Assembly (NCBI RefSeq): GCF_016907355.1
Contig: NZ_JAFBBW010000001.1
Span: forward strand, 2,852,001-2,916,000
Reading direction: 5' to 3'
DNA: 64,000 bases
Origin: Agromyces aurantiacus
Lineage (GTDB): Bacteria > Actinomycetota > Actinomycetes > Actinomycetales > Microbacteriaceae
Position numbers and translations under genes: made by a program. The notes under the pieces were generated by a model. It saw only the letters and a list, made by a program, of their open reading frames with translations. It had not been told where the DNA came from and searched no databases. Of this stretch, positions 41,783-51,172 are shown piece after piece; position 1 is the first letter of the stretch, and each line of letters starts with the position of its first letter.

Positions 41783-42616
41783 GTGATCCACACCGCGCTC
41801 ATCCCCTGGCTCGACCCCGAGTCGATCATCCAGGCTGCCGGGCCCTGGGCGCTCCTGGTGGTGTGCTTCATCGTGTTCGCCGAGACGGGCCTGCTCGTGG
41901 GCTTCCTGCTGCCCGGCGACACGCTGCTCGTCATCTCGGGCCTGCTCTCCAACCCCGACGTCGTGCCGCCCGCGGGCGTGTTCGGCGTCTCGGTGTGGAT
42001 CGTGGCGCTGCTCATCGGCCTCTCGGCGTTCGTCGGCGGCGAGGTCGGGTACGAGATCGGCCATCGCGGCGGACCGCGGGTGTTCGAGCGCAAGGAGAGC
42101 GGGCTCTTCAGCGTCAAGAACGTCGAACGCACGAACGCGTTCTTCGAGCGGTTCGGCGGGCTGACCATCATCCTGGCGCGCTTCGTGCCGATCGTGCGCA
42201 CGTTCGCCCCCGTCGCCGCGGGCGTCGGGCACATGAACCGCGGCCGCTACACGCTCTACAACTTCATCGGCGCCGTGCTCTGGGGCTTCGGCCTGACCAT
42301 GTTCGGCTACCTGGTCAGCTTCATCCCCCCGGTCGCCGACCTGGTGCGCAACTACATCGACCTGATCCTGCTCGTCGCGGTGGGCGGCACGGCCCTCGTG
42401 ACGGTCTGGCACTACCTCAGCGAGCGCCGCAAGGCGAGGAAGGCCGAGGCCGCCGGCGCCGACGTCGTCACCGACGAGGAGGAGGCCGAGGAGCTCGTGC
42501 TCGATCCCGACGTGTTCGACCGCCCGCCGCACCTCGACGGCGAGCACCACGGCCACCACGGCCGCCACGGCGACGAGCGTCACGGCGACGAGCACCCGCC
42601 GCACGACGGCCGCTGA
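41783..42616 (+). CDS. DedA-family membrane protein
   Basis: 277 aa from GTG 41783 after GGAG. ETGLLVGFLLPGDTLL is the DedA signature, followed by GGEVGYEIGHRGG and FGGLTIILARFVPIVRTFAPVAAG, the conserved reentrant/Arg segment. These are lipid (polyprenyl- or aminolipid-phosphate) flippases or transporters by current understanding of the family. The last ~40 residues are a His/Asp/Glu-rich tail (repeated HHG and GDERHGDEH) that may bind metal. Confidence 0.88.
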   Translation: MIHTALIPWLDPESIIQAAGPWALLVVCFIVFAETGLLVGFLLPGDTLLVISGLLSNPDVVPPAGVFGVSVWIVALLIGLSAFVGGEVGYEIGHRGGPRVFERKESGLFSVKNVERTNAFFERFGGLTIILARFVPIVRTFAPVAAGVGHMNRGRYTLYNFIGAVLWGFGLTMFGYLVSFIPPVADLVRNYIDLILLVAVGGTALVTVWHYLSERRKARKAEAAGADVVTDEEEAEELVLDPDVFDRPPHLDGEHHGHHGRHGDERHGDEHPPHDGR

Positions 42617-42658
42617 GGCCGCTCGCGGCATGCCCGGGCCGGATGACGCGCCGAGCCG

Positions 42659-43792
42659 TCAGGCCGCGAACCAGCCGGTCGGCCCGGCGATCTCGCCCAT
42701 GCGCGGCACGTACTGCTCGAAGTACACGCGCGAGATGAGCTCGCGACGGCTGCGCACGCCCGCCTTGTCGAACACCGACTTCAGGTGGTCCTGCACGGTG
42801 TAGGCCGACACGTGCAGCGTCGCGGCGATCTCCTTGGTCTCGACGCCCTGGAGCACGAGCCGGGTCACGTCGCGCTCGCGCGGCGTGAGGCCGAACGCCG
42901 CGACGACGAGCGCCACGATCTCGGGCGGGCGCGCCTCCTCGATCGTGACGACCACGTCGCCGACGACCCCATCGGGTCCGCGAAGCGGCGAGGCGTGCAG
43001 CAGGAGCCACACCCCTGACGGAGTGCGCACGCGGGCGCGCGGCAGCGAGGCGCCGGGCACGCCGACCGCACGGCGGGCGGCGCTCACGAGCGACGTGACG
43101 AGACTCAGCGGATCGCCCACGTGCCGGTCGCCGCCGAGCTCCGCCATCCGCTCCTCGGCGCCCAGGCTGATCTGCGAGATCTCGTCGTCGGGCCCGACGA
43201 TGACGACCGCGGGCCCGGACTCCCCCAGCTCGCGTTCGGGCGCCTCGGCGAGGCGGGTCAGGATGCCGGAGCGCACGCCGCGCGCGAACGACTCCGAGAG
43301 CGTGCCGAGGTAGTCGATCTCGCCCTCGCCGAAGCGCGGGTCGTCGCCGCCGCGGAACAGCGCGATGCAGCCCCAGACACCCGAGCCGTCGCGGAACAGC
43401 AGCCGCGCCTCGTCGGAGAAGCCGTAGATCGGGCGCATGAGGCGGGTCATCCGCTCGGACCGGTCGGCCTCGCCGGGGATCGACGCGTGCATCCCGATCG
43501 CCCGGTGCTCGGACATCGCGAGCGAGCGGAACGAGGTCTCCTCGTCGCCGCCGTACTCGATGATGCCGAAGAGCTGGTCATACTCGTTGTTCGCGACGAG
43601 CGCGCCGTACTTGCGGGCGCTCGTCAGCATCATGCTCGCCGGATCGTGGGTGCCGACGCAGGCGCCGACCCACGGCACGGCACGGCGCAGCGAATCCGTC
43701 GCCTCGAGGAGGAAGTCGTCGAGGTCGAGGCCCGCGCGCGAGAGCACGTCGAGGTCTCCCGCGACGCGCGACTCGGTCAGGCGTGTGCTCAC
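42659..43792 (-). CDS. LuxR-type transcriptional regulator with GAF-like sensor domain
   Basis: 377 aa. The C-terminus (about 305-365) is a LuxR HTH: LTPRERDVTRLVLQGVETKE, then STYTVQDHLK-like SAYTVQDHLKSVFDKAG. The first ~200 residues look like a GAF-type ligand domain and about 210-295 like a PAS domain. The start is set at GTG 43792, seven bases after CATACT (leaderless style); GTG 43798 is two codons longer. It is divergent from the RidA / FAD oxidase / secreted protein genes across a perfect palindrome. Confidence 0.84.
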   Translation of the reverse strand: MSTRLTESRVAGDLDVLSRAGLDLDDFLLEATDSLRRAVPWVGACVGTHDPASMMLTSARKYGALVANNEYDQLFGIIEYGGDEETSFRSLAMSEHRAIGMHASIPGEADRSERMTRLMRPIYGFSDEARLLFRDGSGVWGCIALFRGGDDPRFGEGEIDYLGTLSESFARGVRSGILTRLAEAPERELGESGPAVVIVGPDDEISQISLGAEERMAELGGDRHVGDPLSLVTSLVSAARRAVGVPGASLPRARVRTPSGVWLLLHASPLRGPDGVVGDVVVTIEEARPPEIVALVVAAFGLTPRERDVTRLVLQGVETKEIAATLHVSAYTVQDHLKSVFDKAGVRSRRELISRVYFEQYVPRMGEIAGPTGWFAA

Positions 43793-43829
43793 GTCCACCA
43801 GTATGCGCCGGGCCAGGGCGCGAACGGTA

Positions 43830-43845
43830 TCCCAGAAGTCTGGGA
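43830..43845. promoter_or_regulatory. Perfect palindrome TCCCAGA-AG-TCTGGGA
   Basis: A 7-2-7 perfect dyad between the divergent LuxR-type gene (start 43792) and the 43908 operon; its position suits binding by the LuxR dimer to activate the operon or repress itself. Confidence 0.6.
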
Positions 43846-43907
43846 AAGGGAAGTCCCCGGGCCGACGGGATTCCCCGGCAGAGGTATGGACGGGCACGCT
43901 GGCCACC

Positions 43908-44246
43908 GTGACCATCACGATCGACACCGGCTCCCTCGACGAGGGCGGCGCGCTCATGCACGCCGAGGACGCCCCCGCGCAGCTCTGCCTGGCGCTCGTG
44001 CGCCTCGAGGCGAAGCTCGCCGGCTGCGGCCTGGACCTGTCGGACGTCGACCGGCTCCGCGTGCTCCTCATCGAGCGCGTCGCGCCGGGCGAGCTCATCG
44101 ACCTCATCGCCGAGCGCCTCGACGCCACGGCGGCGACGCCCACGGTCACGTGGGCGTGCGTCGAACGGCTGGAGGTCCCCGGCATGCTCGTCGGCATCTC
44201 CGCCGACGTGACCGGTCACCGCATTCACCCCGACCAGAAGGACTGA
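43908..44246 (+). CDS. RidA/YjgF-like small protein
   Basis: 112 aa from GTG 43908 (no clear ribosome site, so the start is uncertain). LCLALVRLEAKLAGCGLDLSDVDRLRVLL and the closing WACVERLEVPGMLVGISADVTG match the helix and last strands of the RidA/Rid family, which deaminate reactive enamines or act as unknown-function trimers. The conserved Arg of true RidA is not obvious in the expected place, so catalysis is doubtful. Five bases separate it from the FAD oxidase. Confidence 0.68.
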   Translation: MTITIDTGSLDEGGALMHAEDAPAQLCLALVRLEAKLAGCGLDLSDVDRLRVLLIERVAPGELIDLIAERLDATAATPTVTWACVERLEVPGMLVGISADVTGHRIHPDQKD

Positions 44247-44251
44247 CCGAG

Positions 44252-45619
44252 ATGCACCCGTCGCTCACCGACACCCCGACCCCTCGCCGGGCGGCCACCG
44301 TCCACTTCCCCGGCGAGCCGGGCTACGACGCGGCGCGCACGCCGTGGAACCTCGCGGTCGACCAGCGGCCCGCCGCGGTCGCCGTGCCCCGGTCCGTCGC
44401 CGAGGTCATCGACGTCGTCACGGCCGCGGTCGCGCGGGGCCTGCGCATCGCGCCGCAGAGCACCGGCCACGGCGCCGCCGCGCTCGGCGAGCAGCCGCTC
44501 GACGACGTGATGCTGCTCCGCCTCGACGAGCTCACGGGCGTCGAGGTCGATGCCGAGGCGCACGTCGCGCGCGTGCTCGGCGGCACGCTCTGGCAGGACG
44601 TCGTCGCCGCGGCCGCTGCGCACGGGCTCACCGCGGCGCACGGCAGCGCCGGCGACGTCGCGGTGGCCGGGTACGTGCTCGGCGGCGGCCTCTCGTTCTA
44701 CGGACGCGAGCACGGCCTCGCGTCGTCGCACCTCCGGGCGGTCGAACTCGTGACGGCCGACGGCACCCTGGTGCGCGCGACCGCCGACGAGCACGCCGAC
44801 CTGTTCTGGGCCGTCAAGGGCGGCGGCGGCAACTTCGGCGTCGTCGTGGCGATGGAGATCGCGCTGCTGCCGATCGCCGACGTGGTCGCCGGCATGCTGC
44901 TCTGGGACCTCTCGCGCGCCGAGGAGGTCACTCGCACCTGGGCCGAGTGGACGGCGGAACTTCCCGAGTCGGTCACGACGTCGCTGCGCTACATGCGCTT
45001 CCCGCCGCTGCCCGAGCTGCCGCCGTTCCTCAGCGGCCGCAGCCTCGTGGTGATCGACGGGGCCGTCCTCGAGGACGACGACCGCGCAGCCGAACTGCTC
45101 GCGCCGCTGCGCGCGCTCGCACCCGAGATGGACACGTTCTCGCGCATCCCCGCGGCCGGCCTGCTCGCCGTGCACATGGACCCGCCCGCTCCCGTGCCGT
45201 CGGTGAGCGACCACGCGATCCTCCGCGAGCTGCCCCCGGCGGCGATCGGCGCGCTGCTCGCCGTCGCGGGCCCCGGCGTCGAGACGCCGCTCATGTTCGC
45301 CGAACTGCGCCACCTCGGCGGCGCGCTGGCCCGGCCGCAGGATGCCGCGCTCGACCGCCTCGACGGCGAATACGCGCTGTACGCCATCGCCGTCGCGCCC
45401 ACGCCCGAGATCGCCGCGATCGGCACGGCCGCGACGAGCGAGGTCGTCGCGGCCCTCCGGCCGTGGTCGACCACGCGCACGTACCTCAACTTCGTCGACC
45501 GCTCGGTCGACGTCGCGACGGGCTTCGACGCCGCGGCCTGGGACCGGCTCGGCGAGATCCGTCGATCGGTCGACCCCGCCGGTGTCTGGGTCGCCGCCCA
45601 CCCCGTCGGCGCCCGCTGA
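44252..45619 (+). CDS. FAD-binding oxidoreductase, BBE / 6-hydroxynicotine oxidase-like
   Basis: 455 aa. VPRSVAEVIDVVTAA opens the PCMH-type FAD domain; QSTGHGAAAL carries the His for covalent FAD attachment; GYVLGGGLSFYGREHG is the second loop and lacks the Cys found in bicovalent enzymes. LNFVDRSVD is the C-terminal BBE motif. Such oxidases act on alcohols, sugars or alkaloids. It follows the Rid-like gene closely and precedes a secreted protein. Confidence 0.85.
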   Translation: MHPSLTDTPTPRRAATVHFPGEPGYDAARTPWNLAVDQRPAAVAVPRSVAEVIDVVTAAVARGLRIAPQSTGHGAAALGEQPLDDVMLLRLDELTGVEVDAEAHVARVLGGTLWQDVVAAAAAHGLTAAHGSAGDVAVAGYVLGGGLSFYGREHGLASSHLRAVELVTADGTLVRATADEHADLFWAVKGGGGNFGVVVAMEIALLPIADVVAGMLLWDLSRAEEVTRTWAEWTAELPESVTTSLRYMRFPPLPELPPFLSGRSLVVIDGAVLEDDDRAAELLAPLRALAPEMDTFSRIPAAGLLAVHMDPPAPVPSVSDHAILRELPPAAIGALLAVAGPGVETPLMFAELRHLGGALARPQDAALDRLDGEYALYAIAVAPTPEIAAIGTAATSEVVAALRPWSTTRTYLNFVDRSVDVATGFDAAAWDRLGEIRRSVDPAGVWVAAHPVGAR

Positions 45620-45672
45620 CCGCGAACCGTCCGGTTCACCCACCCCGCACCATCCACTCGAAGGAGAACCAC

Positions 45673-46203
45673 ATGCGAGTCCATCGCATCCTCACCACGG
45701 CGGCCGTGCTCGCGGCCGTCGCCGTCGCCGGCACCGCCGTGCCCGCCAGCGCGCGTCCCGTCGACGCCATCCGGCCCGACCACGCGTCGCAGGCCGCACT
45801 GGTCGCCGAGCTCCGCGCCGCGACCGCGCGCTTCCACGACGTGGACGTCGCGATCGCCGAAGGGTACCTGCCCGCCGAGGAGTGCTCGGCGTCGCCCGCG
45901 GGCGCCATGGGCCACCACTTCGTGAACCCGGCCCTCATCGCCCCGGGCGCTCCGGTCGACGCGTCGAAGCCGCCGGTGCTGCTCTACGGCCCGTCGGCCT
46001 CGGGCGAGCTGGAGTTCTGGGGCGCCGAGTTCTTCGAGCCCAACATCGGCCAGCCCACCCCGGTGTTCGGCACGCAGCAGTTCGACGGCCCGATGCCCGG
46101 CCACGAGCCCGGCATGCCCGAGCACTACGACCTGCACGTGTGGGTCGGCAAGCACAACCCCGACGGCCTCTACGCGCCGTTCAACCCGAGCGTCTCCTGC
46201 TGA
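45673..46203 (+). CDS. Secreted protein of unknown function
   Basis: 176 aa. An N-terminal signal peptide (MRVHR, then an Ala/Val-rich core, PASARP cleavage region) precedes a ~145-residue domain with ECSASPAGAMGHHFVNPALI, LLYGPSASGELEFWGAEFF and DLHVWVGKHNPDGLYAPFNP. The paired His (GHH, DLHVW, KHNP) and two Cys suggest a metal- or haem-binding extracellular protein; I do not know its function. AAGGAG lies seven bases before the ATG. It ends just before a terminator. Confidence 0.82.
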   Translation: MRVHRILTTAAVLAAVAVAGTAVPASARPVDAIRPDHASQAALVAELRAATARFHDVDVAIAEGYLPAEECSASPAGAMGHHFVNPALIAPGAPVDASKPPVLLYGPSASGELEFWGAEFFEPNIGQPTPVFGTQQFDGPMPGHEPGMPEHYDLHVWVGKHNPDGLYAPFNPSVSC

Positions 46204-46221
46204 CCGGGTGATCCCGTCGTC

Positions 46222-46250
46222 CGGCGGTCCCGCACCATGCGGGGCCGCCG
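46222..46250. terminator. Hairpin terminator between convergent genes
   Basis: 12-bp stem (CGGCGGTCCCGC with GCGGGGCCGCCG, one G-U pair) around a 5-base loop, 19 bases after the secreted-protein stop and 10 bases from the CDF gene end. Confidence 0.75.
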
Positions 46251-46259
46251 TTCGGCGTG

Positions 46260-47189
46260 TCAGGCGTGGGTCGCCTGCTCCTGCCGGCCGCGGCCCGACG
46301 GCTCGAGCTGGAAGGTGGAGTGGCCGACGTCGAAGTGCTCGTCGAGGCATCCGCCGAGCTCGTCGAGCAGGTCGCCCACACGCCCCTCGGCGAACACCGA
46401 GGGTTCGACCTCGACGTGCGCGCTGAAGACGTGGGCGCCCGTCGTGATCGTCCACACGTGCACGTCGTGGACGGCGACCACGCCGCGCGTGCCGAGGATG
46501 TGGTCGCGGATCTCCGCGACATCCGTCTCGGCCGGGGTCGACTGGCTGAGCACGCGCATCACGTCGCGCAGCAGCATGAGCGCGCGGGGCACGATGAGCG
46601 CGGCGATCGCGAGCGAGGCGATCGGGTCGGCGGCCTCCCATCCGGTCGTGAGGATCACGAGGGCCGCGACGATGACGAGCGCCGAGCCGACGGTGTCGCC
46701 GAGCACCTCGAGGTAGGCGCCGCGCAGGTTCATCGACCGGCTCGACCCGCCGCGCAGCACGAGCAGCGCGGCGACGTTCGCGGCGAGCCCGAGCACGGCG
46801 ATCACGAGCATGGGACCGGCCGCGACCTCGTGCGCCTCGCCCTGCGCACCGGTGACCAGCCGGCCGATCGCGCCGGCGGCGACGGCGACGGCGACCACGA
46901 CGAGGATGACGCCGTTCGCGAGCGCGCCGAAGACCTCGAATCGCCGGTAGCCGTAGGTCTGGCGATCGGTCGCCGGGCGCGCGGCGACGATCGCGGCGCC
47001 GAGCGCCACGAACAGGCCGAGCAGGTCGCTCGTCATGTGCCCCGCGTCGGCGAGCAGCGCCAGCGACCCGCTCAGGAACCCGCCGAGCACCTGCACCACG
47101 ACGAACGCGCCGATGATCGCGATGGCGATCCCGAGGCGGCCGCGGTCGGCGGCGTGCGCGTCGTGCGCGTGGTCGTGTCCGTGTCCCAT
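46260..47189 (-). CDS. CDF-family cation efflux protein (CzcD-like)
   Basis: 309 aa. A His-rich N-terminus (MGHGHDHAHDAHAAD), six membrane helices, and the TM2 site LLADAGHMTSD. The TM5 site has LGDTVGSALV, where the usual first His is replaced, so specificity may not be classic zinc. The C-terminal cytoplasmic domain (VVAVHDVHVWTITTG) is the ferredoxin-like metal sensor. It exports divalent cations by H+ antiport. Confidence 0.9.
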   Translation of the reverse strand: MGHGHDHAHDAHAADRGRLGIAIAIIGAFVVVQVLGGFLSGSLALLADAGHMTSDLLGLFVALGAAIVAARPATDRQTYGYRRFEVFGALANGVILVVVAVAVAAGAIGRLVTGAQGEAHEVAAGPMLVIAVLGLAANVAALLVLRGGSSRSMNLRGAYLEVLGDTVGSALVIVAALVILTTGWEAADPIASLAIAALIVPRALMLLRDVMRVLSQSTPAETDVAEIRDHILGTRGVVAVHDVHVWTITTGAHVFSAHVEVEPSVFAEGRVGDLLDELGGCLDEHFDVGHSTFQLEPSGRGRQEQATHA

Positions 47190-47249
47190 GGTGATTCAAG
47201 GGTAGGCCGGATGCCGCCGGCCCGCCGCTGACGGGAACGAGACCCATTC

Positions 47250-47981
47250 TCAGCCGCGACCCGGCACCACCACCCCCGTCTCGTAGCCGAGCATGACGGC
47301 GTGCACGCGGTCGCGCAGGCCGAGCTTCATGAGGATGCGGCCGACGTGCGTCTTCACCGTCGACTCGGAGAGGTACAGCGCCGCGGAGATCTCGGCGTTG
47401 CTGAGACCGCGGGCGATCGCGCCGAAGACCTCGAGTTCGCGCTCGGTGAGCACGGACAGGCGGGGGTCGGCGGCGCCGCGCAGGTCGTCGGATGCCGCGG
47501 CCGGCCCGGCAGCCGGTCGGACCGGTTCACCCTCACCTGCCGGCAGTTGCGCGCCGAACAGGTCGAGCAGCCGCCGAGTGATGCGCGGCTCGACGATCGC
47601 GTCGCCCCCGGCCACCGTGCGGATCGCGTGGATCAGGTCGGCGGGGCGGGCGTTCTTCAGCAGGAAGCCGCTGGCGCCCGCGCGCAGTCCCGCGAAGGCG
47701 TACTCGTCGAGGTCGAACGTGGTGAGGATGAGCACGCGCACGCCCGGCCGCTCCTCGACGATGCGGCGCGTCGCCGCGATCCCGTCCATCCGGGGCATCC
47801 GCACGTCCATCACGACCACGTCGGGGGCGAGTCGTCCGGTCAACTCGACCGCCTCGACCCCGTCGTCGGCCTCGCCGACGACCTCGATGCCGGACTCGCC
47901 CTCGAGCACCATCCGGAAGCCGAGGCGGATCAGCGGCTGGTCGTCGACGAGGAGTACGGAGATCGCGGACGGTTCAGGCAC
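47250..47981 (-). CDS. NarL/LuxR-type response regulator
   Basis: 243 aa from GTG 47981, which lies eight bases inside the end of the kinase gene; an ATG at 48008 is the longer alternative. Receiver residues: VDDQP, VVMDVRMP (phospho-Asp), TTFD and LLKNA. The HTH is LTERELEVFGAIARGLSNAE with STVKTHVGRIL. A ~30-residue Ala/Pro linker joins the domains. With the kinase and ABC genes it forms a self-contained sensing/export unit. Confidence 0.9.
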   Translation of the reverse strand: MPEPSAISVLLVDDQPLIRLGFRMVLEGESGIEVVGEADDGVEAVELTGRLAPDVVVMDVRMPRMDGIAATRRIVEERPGVRVLILTTFDLDEYAFAGLRAGASGFLLKNARPADLIHAIRTVAGGDAIVEPRITRRLLDLFGAQLPAGEGEPVRPAAGPAAASDDLRGAADPRLSVLTERELEVFGAIARGLSNAEISAALYLSESTVKTHVGRILMKLGLRDRVHAVMLGYETGVVVPGRG

Positions 47982-49251
47982 GGTCCACTCCCGCGCGCGC
48001 GACGCCATCCTCGGCGTTCGGGATCACGGCGCGGACGCGCCATCCGCCCGCCGACGTCGGACCGGTCTCGACCGACCCGCCGAACACCGCCGCCCGCTCG
48101 GACATGCCGATGAGCCCGCGCCCGGCCCCGACGGCCGGTGCGCCCGCGCGCCCGTCGTCGACGACCGTGACGATCGTCGCGTCGCCGGCGGCCTGGAGCG
48201 TCACGTCGACCCGGCGCACGTCCGTCGCGTAGCGCAGGGCGTTGGTGAGCGCCTCCTGCACGATGCGGTACACCGCGAGGTCGCGCTGCGGATCCGCGGA
48301 CGGAGCGCCCCGCACGGTGAAGCGCACCGGAAGCCCCGCCTCGCGGAAGCGGGCGACGAGCTCGTCGAGGTCCTCGCGGCCCGGTGCGGGCTCGAGCGAC
48401 GCGGCCCCCTCGTCGGCGTCCTCGCCGAGGACCGAGAGCACCTGCCGCATGTCGCGCAGCGCATCCCGGCCGGTGTCGGCGAGCCGGTCGAGCGCGCGGC
48501 GCGCGCCCGCGGGGTCCCGGTCGACCGCCGTCGCCGCGCCGTCGGCCAGCGTGATCATCACCGAGAGGCTGTGCGCGACGATGTCGTGCATCTCGCGGGC
48601 GATGCGGCTGCGCTCGGCGAGGGTCGCGATCCGCGCGCGGTCGTCGCGCTCGCGAGCGAGCTGGTCGGCCCGCTCGGTGAGGACGCGGACGCGCTCGGCA
48701 CGCTGCCAGGTGTTCGCGCCGAGCAGCACGCCGACCGCGTCGGCCATCCCGATGGTCAGCAGCACGACCGGGATGTCGAAGGCGCCGGGCTCGCCGAGCC
48801 GCGCCTCGAGCTCGGGCAGCCAGAGGAAGAGGCTCGCGGCGGTCGCGGCGAACGCGGCCGTACCGGCGATCCAGCCCGCGGTCGGCGAGCGGAACGCGGC
48901 GACCGCGTACAGCGCGATCGGCACGGCGAGCACCAGGTTCGACTCGGCCGAGAAGCCGAGCACGGTCGTGAGCAGCGTCACGACGACGAGCACGACGACC
49001 GGGGCGCGCCGCCGGAAGAGCAGCGCGATCGCCGTGCCGGCGATGCTCACCACCTGCCACGGCGTGACCTCGGCGTCGCCCGCGATCACCTCGCTGGCGA
49101 GGGTGGTGACGACGATCACGGTGAACACGAGCGACACCGCGGCATCCACCAACCAGGGTCGTTCGGCGGCGAGCCGCCGCACGCGGCCGGGCGCGGCATC
49201 GGCATCGGCCGGGCTCGTCGCCCGGCCGATGGTGCGTGCCCGTCCGGCCAT
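47974..49251 (-). CDS. HisKA_3-type sensor histidine kinase
   Basis: 425 aa. About five N-terminal membrane helices (residues 35-190), then a coiled-coil linker and the HisKA_3 phosphoacceptor ERSRIAREMHDIVAHSLSVM; the ATPase has VQEALTNALRYA and GRGLIGMSERAAVFGG. This is the DesK/LiaS-like group. ATG 49251 overlaps the permease stop (TGATG). It probably senses membrane or drug stress and controls the adjacent exporter. Confidence 0.9.
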   Translation of the reverse strand: MAGRARTIGRATSPADADAAPGRVRRLAAERPWLVDAAVSLVFTVIVVTTLASEVIAGDAEVTPWQVVSIAGTAIALLFRRRAPVVVLVVVTLLTTVLGFSAESNLVLAVPIALYAVAAFRSPTAGWIAGTAAFAATAASLFLWLPELEARLGEPGAFDIPVVLLTIGMADAVGVLLGANTWQRAERVRVLTERADQLARERDDRARIATLAERSRIAREMHDIVAHSLSVMITLADGAATAVDRDPAGARRALDRLADTGRDALRDMRQVLSVLGEDADEGAASLEPAPGREDLDELVARFREAGLPVRFTVRGAPSADPQRDLAVYRIVQEALTNALRYATDVRRVDVTLQAAGDATIVTVVDDGRAGAPAVGAGRGLIGMSERAAVFGGSVETGPTSAGGWRVRAVIPNAEDGVARAGVDRA

Positions 49252-50072
49252 CACACGTCTCGTCTCGCGAACCGCACTCCGCCCAAGGCCGCCGCGCCGA
49301 CCGCCCATGCGAGGAGGACGAATCCTCCCGTGAGGATCGGCGGCCATCCGGCCTGGGCCGCGGATTGGAACAGCATCATACCGGCGGTGCTCGGCAGCCA
49401 CCCGGCGACCGCCGGGCCGACGCCCGGCACGAGCGGCAGGATCGCCGGCGCGACCATGAGCAGTCCCAGCACGGCGCCCAAGCCCGCGGCGGTGCTGCGG
49501 AAGAGCGAGCCGATGGCCGTGGAGATGACGCCGATGAGGGCGAGGAACACCACGCCGCCGGCGAGCACCTGGACGACCTGCGCATCGACGAGGCTCGCTC
49601 CGAGACCGAGCCGTCCGAGTTGCGGCTGCACGACGAGGAACGAGGCGACCGCCGCGACCGCGCCGATCCCCGCGCCGACCGCCCCGGAGACGAGCAGCTT
49701 CGCCGCGAACACGAGGGATCGCCGCGGCGCGGCCGCGAGGGTCGCGGCGAGCAGTCCCGTCGACCGCTCCGGGCCGACGAGCAGCACGCCTGCGACGGCC
49801 ACGAGCGCGTAGGCGAACATGAACGCGTACCCGAGCACGCCGAGGCTCGGCGCGGGGCCGTAGTTCTCGGCGAGCACCGCGGCCGGGTCGGGCACGTCGG
49901 ATGCGGGCGCGAGCGTCACGGCGTAGAGGATGCCGCCCGCGAACAGCACGGCGGTCGCGATGGCGAGGCCGGCGGTCCAGTAGGTCGAGCGGACGGTGGC
50001 GGCCTTGATCCACTCGGCGCGGATCACGCGCGAGGCGGTCAGCCGCGGCTGGGCGACGGGGGTTGCGGACAT
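49251..50072 (-). CDS. ABC-2 type permease
   Basis: 273 aa, six hydrophobic segments. RVIRAEWIKAATVRSTYWT is the typical amphipathic start of ABC-2 permeases next to actinobacterial two-component systems. It should form a drug or peptide exporter with the ATPase encoded 31 bases upstream. Its stop overlaps the kinase ATG. Confidence 0.85.
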   Translation of the reverse strand: MSATPVAQPRLTASRVIRAEWIKAATVRSTYWTAGLAIATAVLFAGGILYAVTLAPASDVPDPAAVLAENYGPAPSLGVLGYAFMFAYALVAVAGVLLVGPERSTGLLAATLAAAPRRSLVFAAKLLVSGAVGAGIGAVAAVASFLVVQPQLGRLGLGASLVDAQVVQVLAGGVVFLALIGVISTAIGSLFRSTAAGLGAVLGLLMVAPAILPLVPGVGPAVAGWLPSTAGMMLFQSAAQAGWPPILTGGFVLLAWAVGAAALGGVRFARRDV

Positions 50073-50103
50073 GGGAGGTTCCCTTCGGATGGACGTGCGG
50101 GGC

Positions 50104-51030
50104 TCACGCCGCCGGGTCGGCGGCGGCGTACTCGAGCGTCGAGTCGGTGAGCGAGAGGTAGGCCTCCTCGAGCGAGGCCGTGCGGGTGGTGAGCTCGTGC
50201 AGCAGCACGTCGCGGTCGCGTGCGATCGCGGCGATCGCGGGGGCGTCGAGTCCCATGACCTCGAGCTCGCCCGAGGCGAGGCTCGTCACGGTCACGCCCG
50301 GCGCGGCGAGTGCCGCCGCCAGACGCGTGGCGTCGGGGGTCTTCACCAGGACGCGGGGCGTGCCGACGCCGGCGAGGACCTCGGCCATCGGCGCGTCGAC
50401 GATGAGCCGACCGCGGCCGATGACGATCAGGTGGTCGGCGGCCTGCGCCATCTCGCTCATCAGGTGCGAGGAGAGGAACACCGTGCGGCCCTCGTCCGCG
50501 AGGGTGCGGAGGAAGCGCCGAACCCAGACGATCCCGTCGGGGTCGAGGCCGTTGATGGGTTCGTCGAGCATCAGCGTCTGCGGGTCGCCGAGCAGCGCGG
50601 CGGCGAGCCCCAGCCGCTGGTGCATGCCCAGCGAGAAGGTGCCGACGCGCCGTCGGGCGACGGCCTCGATCCCGGTCAGCTGCAGCACCTCGTCGACCCG
50701 CGCACTGCCGAGTCCGTGCGTCGCGGCGAGCGCGAGCAGGTGGGCGCGCGCGGTGCGCCCCGGGTGGGCGAGGCCCGGCCCGAGCAGCGTGCCGAGCTCG
50801 GTGATCGGTGCGGCGTGCCGGGCGAGCGGGGCGCCGTTGACGCGCGTGGTGCCCGACGTCGGCCGGATCAGGCCGGCGATGGCGCGCATCGTGGTGGACT
50901 TGCCCGCGCCGTTGGGCCCCAGGAACCCCGTGACGACGCCGGGGCGCACCGTGAACGAGAGGTCGTCGACGGCGATCGTGTCGCCGAAGCGCTTGGTGAG
51001 GTGGGTTGCCTCGATCATGTGACCGGCCAT
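50104..51030 (-). CDS. ABC transporter ATP-binding protein
   Basis: 308 aa. Walker A GPNGAGKST, a signature loop FSLGMHQRLGLA (SLGMHQR in place of LSGGQ, usual in this exporter group), Walker B TLMLDEPINGLDP and H-loop SSHLM. The C-terminal ~90 residues are the regulatory tail of DrrA/BcrA-type ATPases. Start 51030 (MAGHMIEA) or the ATG four codons in; GAAGGA abuts the first. First gene of the ABC-kinase-regulator operon. Confidence 0.9.
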   Translation of the reverse strand: MAGHMIEATHLTKRFGDTIAVDDLSFTVRPGVVTGFLGPNGAGKSTTMRAIAGLIRPTSGTTRVNGAPLARHAAPITELGTLLGPGLAHPGRTARAHLLALAATHGLGSARVDEVLQLTGIEAVARRRVGTFSLGMHQRLGLAAALLGDPQTLMLDEPINGLDPDGIVWVRRFLRTLADEGRTVFLSSHLMSEMAQAADHLIVIGRGRLIVDAPMAEVLAGVGTPRVLVKTPDATRLAAALAAPGVTVTSLASGELEVMGLDAPAIAAIARDRDVLLHELTTRTASLEEAYLSLTDSTLEYAAADPAA

Positions 51031-51172
51031 TCCTTCGGATCGGATTCACCCCGGCCGGAAGTCCCGGTCCGGGGCGGATGTCTCGAAGGTAGGCGGACGG
51101 ATCGCCGCGGTCGTCCGACCGTGGTACCGATCCCGGCGATCCCCGTCGTACCGCAGGAGGAGTCCCGCGGGT

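Noticed and set aside
41461..42234. 257-codon minus-strand open frame in the gene-poor region
   Set aside because: It is mostly antisense to the DedA gene and its part in the gap lacks codon bias or a start site.
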